A stretch of DNA of 23,001 nucleotides. Origin: CAZVCJ01 sp964625745. GTDB lineage: Bacteria > Chloroflexota > Anaerolineae > VGOG01. The stretch's first letter is position 1. Each line of letters begins with the position of its first letter. The translations under genes were made by a program, and so were the position numbers. The notes under the pieces are model-generated. The model saw only the letters and a list, made by a program, of their open reading frames with translations. It searched no databases and had not been told where the DNA came from. The stretch lies in contig CAZVCJ010000058.1 of the NCBI GenBank assembly GCA_964625745.1, forward strand, positions 1 to 23,001. The letters are read 5' to 3'. Positions 14,866 to 20,920 of the stretch are shown in pieces.

Positions 14866-16048
14866 GATACTCGTCTCCTCGCAGAAACTCTGCCAGCAGG
14901 CCATTTTTGGCATCGCCGGTCAGTTCGAAATGCCAGACTCGCCCATTGTTACCTTTAGCCGTCATGATGTGGAGAGGTGGGATGCCCAGATCCGACAAGC
15001 TTTTCTCCGCGAATGGTTCCCTGCCATCAAGATGGTGGGTCAGGTGAAGACTGCGCTCTGCATCACATTGAGGACAGAGGCTGTCCCGGTGCGTCAGTCG
15101 AAAGAGGGGCTGCAACATAGGAGTATGCGTAACACAGTTGGGGCAGCTCATCCCATAGACAATCTCCCGATCTAACTCCACGACCACGTCAACTCCCAGT
15201 CGCTGGCGAAGGATAGATAGCAGGTCTTCTACGCTGATCTGGGCTGAGGCCTCTGGAAGCGGGAGAACGTCCTCAAACGTCTCGTGAGCCAGGCAATCCT
15301 CCCGACGCCGGTAGTTCACCACAAAGAAGTTGTGAGTCAAACCGTTATAGCTGACACCTTGAGAAGCTGCAACAGGCTTATCGTGCAGCCACTTGACCGC
15401 CTCCTGGACCTGCCAGGCGGCAACTACCGAAGCAATGGTGGGCGTCGTCGGTGTGTGGCCTTCAACGATGTCTTGGCGAGGCAAGAGTTGGCAGGAGTAA
15501 CGCAAGTTGAGCTGTTGATAGTCCTGGTCCGACAGGTTACATTCAAAGCATGCTCCCTCTGGCGGTACAAACACTCGCACAATGCCACTGAGTTCGTTCA
15601 TGCCCCCGTCAATCCAGGGCACATTGACCTTCCAGCACATCTCGTTGAGGCCCAGCCGGGCGCCCACGCTATCCAACCCGCCCAACACGACGTCCATTCG
15701 CCGGTATACCCCCAGCCCTACCTCCCACCGCAGGTCTCCTTCGATGGGAAAGACGCGAATGTCAGGGTTGATCTCGAGCAGTCGCTCGGTTGCTACTTTC
15801 GCTTTGGGTAGCCCCCGGTCAGCCATCCGAAAGAGGACCGAGCGAGACAGATTGGATATCTCCACAGTGTCAAAGTCTACAATGAGGATGCGTCCAACCC
15901 CCAGCAGAGCCAGATTCTTGAGGATCTCGTTGCCCAAAGCGCCTGCGCCAGCGACAAGTACCTGCGCCTGTTGCAATTTGGCCTGATCCCACCATGGGAT
16001 CTGTTCAAGACGCTCGTAACGGCTTTCAACTAAGTGAAGCGAGTTCAT
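14852..16048 (-). CDS. E1-like activating enzyme (ThiF/MoeB/UBA fold), second cassette
   Basis: Predicted to adenylate the C-terminus of a ubiquitin-like protein and pass it to the neighbouring E2. Of 398 residues, the Rossmann adenylation domain shows GAGALGNE (34-41), DFDTVEISNLSRS (58-70) and the TTPTIASVVAAWQ block (201-213). YSCQLLPR (184-191) offers Cys186 as the likely thioester residue, spaced from Pro-Arg as in eukaryotic E1s. CFEC (167-170), CPNC (302-305) and CPQC (325-328) suggest zinc sites. The C-terminal part (about 270-380) ends in SLSDLGIPPLHIM, typical of a beta-grasp fold, and may act like the E2-recruiting ubiquitin-fold domain of eukaryotic E1s. The start is the ATG in TGATG after the RING stop rather than a TTG one codon upstream. 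Its last 14 bp overlap the E2 start. It is a clear paralogue of the protein at 1919-3139. Confidence 0.9.
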   Translation of the reverse strand: MNSLHLVESRYERLEQIPWWDQAKLQQAQVLVAGAGALGNEILKNLALLGVGRILIVDFDTVEISNLSRSVLFRMADRGLPKAKVATERLLEINPDIRVFPIEGDLRWEVGLGVYRRMDVVLGGLDSVGARLGLNEMCWKVNVPWIDGGMNELSGIVRVFVPPEGACFECNLSDQDYQQLNLRYSCQLLPRQDIVEGHTPTTPTIASVVAAWQVQEAVKWLHDKPVAASQGVSYNGLTHNFFVVNYRRREDCLAHETFEDVLPLPEASAQISVEDLLSILRQRLGVDVVVELDREIVYGMSCPNCVTHTPMLQPLFRLTHRDSLCPQCDAERSLHLTHHLDGREPFAEKSLSDLGIPPLHIMTAKGNNGRVWHFELTGDAKNGLLAEFLRGDEYHGHS

Positions 16049-16599
16049 CAAGTGTCAAACCTGTCCTTTTCTCCACTCTCATCATGAATGATATATCCAC
16101 AAAAGGGGTGGCTTGCACATTTGTCAAGGTAGTGCCAGCAATCGTCATGCTGTTTCGAAGTCCCAAAGTGGTAGGCCAGTTGACACCGAGGGCAGTAGAT
16201 GACCCGATCTCCAGCATTGAAGTGTTCCTTACAGACTGGACATTTTTCCTCTTGTTGGATTAGGGGAGCATCTTCCGTCAAGATCTCTGATCTTTCCTCT
16301 ATCAGGTGTAAATGGATGTCGGCTATGTCAATGTTGTCTCCATGATCCAGCACCTTCAAAGAGATGATGGGGACCTGGTTGACAGAGATGGCGTTGTTGC
16401 CAGGAGGAGCCATGAGCACCCAGCGTCCACTGGCCCTCATGATGGCTGCCAGGTACTCACTAGGGGGCTGGCTCGTCAACTTTAGGCTCTGGGATTCATC
16501 AGCCAATGCCAGAAACTGCAGTCGCGAGGGCTGTTCATCCTCCGGCAAAGGGAGTTGGCTAGCGATTTTCCCTTGGATAAGAACCTCAAAACTGGCCAT
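16048..16599 (-). CDS. FHA-like domain plus RING/treble-clef protein, candidate E3
   Basis: The 183 residues contain an FHA-like beta domain (about 57-101: GNNAISVNQVPI, then LDHGDNIDIADIHLHL) and a C-terminal zinc-binding treble-clef domain (118-169). Putative ligands are Cys120, Cys123, Cys136, Cys139, His144, Cys154, Cys161 and Cys167, in the pattern CPVC...CPRC..AYH...CW...C. This matches the prokaryotic RING families (Prok-RING) reported next to E1/E2 genes in bacteria. A RING beside an E1 and E2 would act as the E3 that docks the loaded E2; FHA domains bind phosphothreonine, so target choice could depend on phosphorylation. No kinase is seen in the window. GGAGGG lies 10 nt before the ATG. 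The TGA overlaps the E1 ATG by one base (TGATG), so it is co-translated with the E1. Spacing between ligand pairs is wider than in a classic RING. Confidence 0.78.
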   Translation of the reverse strand: MASFEVLIQGKIASQLPLPEDEQPSRLQFLALADESQSLKLTSQPPSEYLAAIMRASGRWVLMAPPGNNAISVNQVPIISLKVLDHGDNIDIADIHLHLIEERSEILTEDAPLIQQEEKCPVCKEHFNAGDRVIYCPRCQLAYHFGTSKQHDDCWHYLDKCASHPFCGYIIHDESGEKDRFDT

Positions 16600-16644
16600 A
16601 AGTGTATTGTCCCTCCGTCAACTCAGCAGGGTGGCTGGCCGCCG

Positions 16645-18378
16645 TCAGTGGTTGAACAACCTTTTGAACCAGGCTGTGATGCCTTTCTCCTTGTGGGGGA
16701 CTTCCTCCACGCTCAGGATGCGAATGAGGATCTCTTCTTCGTCTGGACGAAGCAAAATAACCCCAGGTTCCACTTCACCCTTGAGATGGCGGTCCACCTC
16801 CTGCTGGGTCAGGGTGAAGGGGTCATCTAGTCGCACGGTGCGGCGGGGTGCTGTGAACTCGATCCGTCCCCAATCCAACGATGTGCTATTGGCCCGCCCC
16901 TTTCTGTGAGCCCAGCGGATGACTTCTGCCCGGAGGCGGGCACGGGTATCTTGCGGTGGTTGCCGCTGGGCGGTCACGATTTGCGCCTCATCAAACACGC
17001 CCGCGATCAGTCCAGCCCTCTGCAGGACGTAGAAGAGACTGTGCTCCGGGTCAATGTCGTGGTACCGGAGGTCACGCTCACGCAAGTCAAAATACAAACG
17101 ACGCTGAGTCGCGTAGTCGCCCCAACTGAGTTGGTATTGATTGATGAAATGCTGATAACGAGCGTATTGCTCTGCCGAGGGTGTACTCCCCTGGCCTGGA
17201 TTGCTGCCACTCTCTTGGTGAAGGCTCTCAATGATGTGACACCAGGCAGCCACCTGGGGCCATTTGGTTCCCGCACTGGTCAGTTGAGGATCCAGCAGAT
17301 AGCGGTGCTTGATCACCCAATCCACCCGGTCCGCCAGCCGCATGGGGGCAATCGCCAAGTCATCCAGCACGCATCGCCACATGTCCAGGATTTGCTGTGT
17401 AGCTTGATCCACAGTGCGTGCCCCGAAGAAACGTTGTGCCTGCTCCAGGTAGATCTTTTGTATCTCAATAGGGCTTAGTTTTCTTCCGTCTTTGAGTAAA
17501 AGCGATTGTTGGCAGGTCAAATCCTGCGAGACGGCCTTAATTGCCTCGACAGGGTCTGCCAAAACCGGGGCATCATTTAGCACTCCTTCTTCGATCAGGC
17601 GCAGCACAATGCCGGTGGTGCCTAACTTCAGGATGTTGGCGTGGGGGGACATGTTGGAATCCCCCACGATGAGATGCAGCCGGCGATAGCGCTTCTCGTC
17701 ACCCAGGCTTTCGTCCCGTTCGTTGATGATGGCCCGCTCGCTGCGGGTCTCTTTGGATGTCACATTTTCAATGAAATCGGCTCGCTGGGATATCTGGTAG
17801 CCAACGTGGCGGGCCGCCCGAGGATCGGCACATCCCACTTTGCCCGCGCCACAGAAAACCTGTCGCGTAACGAGAAAAGGCACAAGTTGCTGAACCAACC
17901 TTAGAAAGAAAGCCCTGTCCTCACGTTTGGATCTACATCGCTGCACCTGATAGTTCTCATGGCAACCATAGGTCGTGCCGTGTACATAGTCTACATTGTT
18001 CTTCAAAAGCAGAAGACGCCCCCCATGGGGGAGAGGAAGAGACCGGGCCAACTCGACCAGGGTTCGGTCACCAGCCAACTCATAGAGGACAGCCTGCTGA
18101 GGGGTAGTCGTCTCGGGCGTAGCCCACTCTGCGTGGCCTGTGTCGTAGTAGAAACGAGCGCCGCTTTCTAGGAAATGCCCTTCTCTGATCTCTATGTCAT
18201 CTCTGCGAGCATCAGGATCGCGGCCAAAGGAGTCGCTCTCCAGGGTCAGGTAGTGACTGAGCAGAGCCTCTTCCAGATGGTTAAACAGCGCCCCCGGATC
18301 GGGCGAGTGCAGATGACGATCTTTTGCCTCGAAGCTCAATGCATATTCTGTTTCCAGACCATAGATACGTCGTTCCAT
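16645..18378 (-). CDS. pafA: PafA-like Pup-protein ligase with insert and C-terminal extension
   Basis: Predicted to phosphorylate the C-terminal Glu of deamidated Pup and ligate it to substrate lysines. Family blocks: GLETEYA (7-13), RFYYDTGHAEWATPE (75-89) with catalytic Asp79, LLKNNVD (124-130), YGCHENY (137-143), CGAGKVG (176-182), QISQRADF (195-202), RRLHLIVGDSNMS (232-244) and YHDID (439-443). It is divergent: GHAEW replaces GSHPEY, NERDES replaces NTRDEP, an insert of roughly 50 residues occupies about 364-425, and the C-terminus extends to 577 residues (PafA is about 450) with an acidic EEEILIRILSVEEV segment (547-560) and an amphipathic basic end. It lacks the WD/ESP loop seen in the Dop paralogue, favouring ligase over a second depupylase. 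The ATG lies 7 bp after the pup stop. Confidence is high for the family, moderate for ligase activity. Confidence 0.82.
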   Translation of the reverse strand: MERRIYGLETEYALSFEAKDRHLHSPDPGALFNHLEEALLSHYLTLESDSFGRDPDARRDDIEIREGHFLESGARFYYDTGHAEWATPETTTPQQAVLYELAGDRTLVELARSLPLPHGGRLLLLKNNVDYVHGTTYGCHENYQVQRCRSKREDRAFFLRLVQQLVPFLVTRQVFCGAGKVGCADPRAARHVGYQISQRADFIENVTSKETRSERAIINERDESLGDEKRYRRLHLIVGDSNMSPHANILKLGTTGIVLRLIEEGVLNDAPVLADPVEAIKAVSQDLTCQQSLLLKDGRKLSPIEIQKIYLEQAQRFFGARTVDQATQQILDMWRCVLDDLAIAPMRLADRVDWVIKHRYLLDPQLTSAGTKWPQVAAWCHIIESLHQESGSNPGQGSTPSAEQYARYQHFINQYQLSWGDYATQRRLYFDLRERDLRYHDIDPEHSLFYVLQRAGLIAGVFDEAQIVTAQRQPPQDTRARLRAEVIRWAHRKGRANSTSLDWGRIEFTAPRRTVRLDDPFTLTQQEVDRHLKGEVEPGVILLRPDEEEILIRILSVEEVPHKEKGITAWFKRLFNH

Positions 18379-18385
18379 CTGTCAT

Positions 18386-18643
18386 CTATTGCCCTTCAGT
18401 CTGCAAGAAACGGATCACAAACTCCTCCGGGTTAGCCGACAACAACTGCTCAATGCGGGAGTTCAAAGCATCCATGTCTGCTTCCACCTCCGCCCGGGCT
18501 TGCTCGCGGGCCATCTGTTGGGCTGCTCGCTCGGCTGCCTCCTGCTCGTGCAGCGCCTGGCGCGCCTCCAGTTCGGCCAACAGATCGGGTTGTGCTGCAG
18601 TATCGTCCTGGGGAACATCCTGGGAAGCGTATTCTTGCTTCAT
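18386..18643 (-). CDS. pup: Pup: prokaryotic ubiquitin-like protein (Gln-ended)
   Basis: Small, highly charged protein of 85 residues, mostly helical and coiled-coil-prone (about 20-70), as expected for the disordered Pup tag that folds on the ATPase coiled coil. The C-terminus NPEEFVIRFLQTEGQ aligns without gaps to the mycobacterial Pup end NAEDFVRAYVQKGGQ. The terminal Gln means Dop must deamidate it before PafA can ligate its side-chain carboxylate to a lysine. Differences from the classic family are Glu in place of the first Gly of the GGQ end, about 20 extra N-terminal residues, and a single lysine (residue 2). Its position directly between a dop-linked gene and the PafA-like gene supports the call. 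The ATG is preceded by AGG 9 nt upstream; the stop lies 7 bp before the PafA ATG. Confidence 0.92.
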   Translation of the reverse strand: MKQEYASQDVPQDDTAAQPDLLAELEARQALHEQEAAERAAQQMAREQARAEVEADMDALNSRIEQLLSANPEEFVIRFLQTEGQ

Positions 18644-18653
18644 GATGATCTAC

Positions 18654-19409
18654 CTATTTGGCCTCGCTCAACTCTCCGGCATCTTCACTACCGTATAGGA
18701 CAATATGCTTGTACCTTTCTGCCCGCTTCTGGAACTGTCTTGCAGATAGCCACGCTAGCCCACCAATGACCCCAAAGGTGATGATAACAACTACCGAGGC
18801 ACTGGAGATCGCCATTGTCTCTGACGTAGCCCAGTTGACGATTACGCCGAAAGCCGCACCAATGAGAGCCCAGGCGATAGAGAACCACTTGTTCTGCTCG
18901 GCACGGTACTCTTCAATGATGTGTAGACGATCAGCGCGGACCATCGGAATGGGTTCCTTCTCTCGGTCGTGGATAATAATAGGTATGGCATCGGGGATAG
19001 TAATTCTTGCGGCAATGAGCGCTATTCCGTCCTCAATTTCCTGCCGTATTGTTTGAACAGTTTGTTCCGAGCCCACCCCGCGGATTTGTGAACTTAACTC
19101 CTCGAGCAATGTGTAGATACGCTCCACGTTGATTGGCACTGCTTGCATGTCCGTGTACAGGCGTAATACGGCATCATTCTGGATGCCAGCATCGGCAAGT
19201 GTCTCAGCAGGGTTCAACTCCGTCTCCTGCCCCTCCCGGGTATAGTTGAGGCGATAGCGAATGGGACGCCCGTCCTGACCAACTTGAGGGAGACCCATAC
19301 GATTGACCAGCGCTGTGACCAACCGTTGGCTCTCTACGTTCTCGGGAACTTCAGCGTGGGTCCTCTTGTTCCCACTCGGATCCAAGATTGCGACGCGCAC
19401 TGTAGCCAT
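18654..19409 (-). CDS. YukD-like ubiquitin-fold domain fused to a two-helix membrane anchor
   Basis: The first 90 of 251 residues are a YukD/EsaB-type beta-grasp domain (MATVRVAILD start, paired hairpin, DAVLRLY final strand). It is about three-quarters identical by eye to the free ubiquitin-like protein at 12186-12485. Where that protein continues MQAGA, this one reads MQAVP: there is no glycine terminus, so it should not be conjugated. A helical linker (about 95-135) and a basic/acidic stretch follow, then two hydrophobic segments (about 176-194 and 203-222) and a charged C-terminal tail. It may serve as a membrane-bound decoy or docking site for the E1, E2 or protease; that is inference. 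ATG is preferred over an in-frame TTG two codons upstream because GAGGTG lies 8 nt before it and the paralogue starts identically. It lies between dop and pup; its stop is 10 bp from the pup ATG. Confidence 0.85.
   Translation of the reverse strand: MATVRVAILDPSGNKRTHAEVPENVESQRLVTALVNRMGLPQVGQDGRPIRYRLNYTREGQETELNPAETLADAGIQNDAVLRLYTDMQAVPINVERIYTLLEELSSQIRGVGSEQTVQTIRQEIEDGIALIAARITIPDAIPIIIHDREKEPIPMVRADRLHIIEEYRAEQNKWFSIAWALIGAAFGVIVNWATSETMAISSASVVVIITFGVIGGLAWLSARQFQKRAERYKHIVLYGSEDAGELSEAK
19140..19409 (-). repeat. Copy 1 of duplicated ubiquitin-like domain DNA
   Basis: The first 90 codons of this gene match 12216-12485 closely at the DNA level as well as in protein; shared runs include CAACGGTTGGT on the minus strand. 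This indicates a fairly recent intragenic-domain duplication within the operon. The similarity ends where the membrane anchor begins. Confidence 0.75.
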
Positions 19410-19438
19410 AGTCAAAACACCTCTGCTGACAACCTTCC

Positions 19439-20920
19439 TCAGATGTCCAACATACCAATGTCTGGCTGCCTTTGCCCTTCTAGGCTGGTCTCGATTTCCA
19501 GGACTGGGTCTTCGAGTGTTTCTCGCACCAAGCCTCCTCGGCCGTCATAATCAACTATTGCTGCCCAACTTACCGAGTGCATTCGACTGGCACACTGTTT
19601 CACGCGTTCAGCACGGATGACAGCTCGAGTGTCAGATAACGGCTCGTCAATGGCTCTGTTAACCTGCTGATTGTCCACCACTCTATCTATTCGCCCTGAC
19701 GATTGTAGCAAATAGAAGATGCCATTCTCGCGATCTATATCGTGATAACGAATGTCCAGTTCTTTGAGTTCAGAAGCCGACCAGGTCACGTTCTTGCGGG
19801 TTTGCCAATCCCTGAGAAAGTCCCACTTGATTATCCAATCCAACGTGCAGCACAACTGCAGTGGGTCTTTGCCTAGCTCTTGAAGCATCTCAATCCAGCG
19901 TTGCAAAATAGATGCATATTGCCGAGCACCAACCACCGTGTCAACGTAGTGTTGAGCCGCCTCAGCAAAGCACATCTGCATCTCCACTGCCGTCAAGCGG
20001 CGGCCGTGGGCCAGGGGCACTGTCTGCCGGCAGGTGGGGTCGTGCGATATCTGCACCATCGCCGCCACCGGGTCGGCCAGCGTCAGATCGTCCATCCGAG
20101 CTCCATCTTCCAGCATCGCCAGGAAGATTTGCATCGTGCCGACCTTGAGATAGGTAGATACTTCAGACATGTTGGCATCACCGGTAATGACGTGCAGGCG
20201 GCGGAAACGGGAACGGTCGGCGTGGGGCTCGTCGCGGGTGTTCACAATTGGACGCTGGCTCATCGTCTCTAGCCCGATCACTGTCTCGAAGAAGTCAGCC
20301 CGTTGCGAAATCTGAAAGTCCACCGCTGGCTGTCCATTTTCGCTTCCCACCTTGCCCGCTCCGCAGATCACCTGACGGCTGACCAGGAAAGGGACCAGGT
20401 AAGCGTAGAGGTCTTTTATGCGCTCTCGAAAGAGCGCCTGATAAACATCGGCTGCTACGAGGTAGTTCTCGTGGCAGCCGTAGCTGTGACCCTGGTGATC
20501 ACTGTTGTTCTTGAAAAGCCGGATGGATTGCCCCACTGACAAGAAACGGTTGACCTCCCGGCGGCAACGCTCCAGGAGCAATTCACCAGCCTTGTCACAG
20601 GCCACCAGCGCCAGCGCGTTGGTGCACTCGGGGGTGGCATACTCCGGGTGGCCGTGATCCACGTAAAGGCGCGCACCGTTCCCCAGCATGTAGCCGGGAT
20701 GATCGGTTGCGGATAGAGATGGCGGCTGTCTCTCCGCCTCTCCACTATCATGGCGTGCATCCCGCTGAGGCGACTCGCCAGACATGTCCCATGGCACCTT
20801 CGGTTCTAAAGGACAGCGATGCAGCAAAGCGAAGGCTGCCTCCTCCTGTCTCAACTTCTGGGGATCAGATGCCATCAACCCATATTCCGTTTCCAGCCCG
20901 CAGATTTTGGGAATACTCAT
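19439..20920 (-). CDS. dop: Dop: Pup deamidase/depupylase
   Basis: Carboxylate-amine-ligase-fold enzyme predicted to deamidate the C-terminal Gln of Pup to Glu and to remove Pup from substrates. Of 493 residues, GLETEYG (8-14) forms the metal/ATP site start, NGARLYVDHGHPEY (81-94) carries the catalytic Asp88, and YGCHENY (147-153), CGAGKVG, QISQRADF, NTRDEPHAD (227-235) and GDANMSE (248-254) are family blocks. The WDMSGESPQRDAR segment (44-56) corresponds to the Dop-specific loop that PafA lacks, which is why I call this Dop and the downstream paralogue PafA. An upstream in-frame start at 20959 exists, but the ATG used here overlaps the ATPase stop as ATGA and places the conserved GLETE motif where the family has it. 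It is translationally coupled to the ATPase. The Pup gene two positions downstream ends in Gln, so a deamidase is needed. Confidence 0.92.
   Translation of the reverse strand: MSIPKICGLETEYGLMASDPQKLRQEEAAFALLHRCPLEPKVPWDMSGESPQRDARHDSGEAERQPPSLSATDHPGYMLGNGARLYVDHGHPEYATPECTNALALVACDKAGELLLERCRREVNRFLSVGQSIRLFKNNSDHQGHSYGCHENYLVAADVYQALFRERIKDLYAYLVPFLVSRQVICGAGKVGSENGQPAVDFQISQRADFFETVIGLETMSQRPIVNTRDEPHADRSRFRRLHVITGDANMSEVSTYLKVGTMQIFLAMLEDGARMDDLTLADPVAAMVQISHDPTCRQTVPLAHGRRLTAVEMQMCFAEAAQHYVDTVVGARQYASILQRWIEMLQELGKDPLQLCCTLDWIIKWDFLRDWQTRKNVTWSASELKELDIRYHDIDRENGIFYLLQSSGRIDRVVDNQQVNRAIDEPLSDTRAVIRAERVKQCASRMHSVSWAAIVDYDGRGGLVRETLEDPVLEIETSLEGQRQPDIGMLDI

Noticed and set aside
14866..14913. 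Upstream start for the second E2.
   Set aside because: The added 16 residues overlap the E1 end and have no E2 similarity; GAGGAG supports the ATG at 14865.
16645..18378. A second Dop rather than PafA.
   Set aside because: It lacks the Dop-specific WD/ESP loop that the paralogue has, and pup with Dop but no ligase would make little sense. Because the catalytic region is divergent, the call is kept at moderate confidence.
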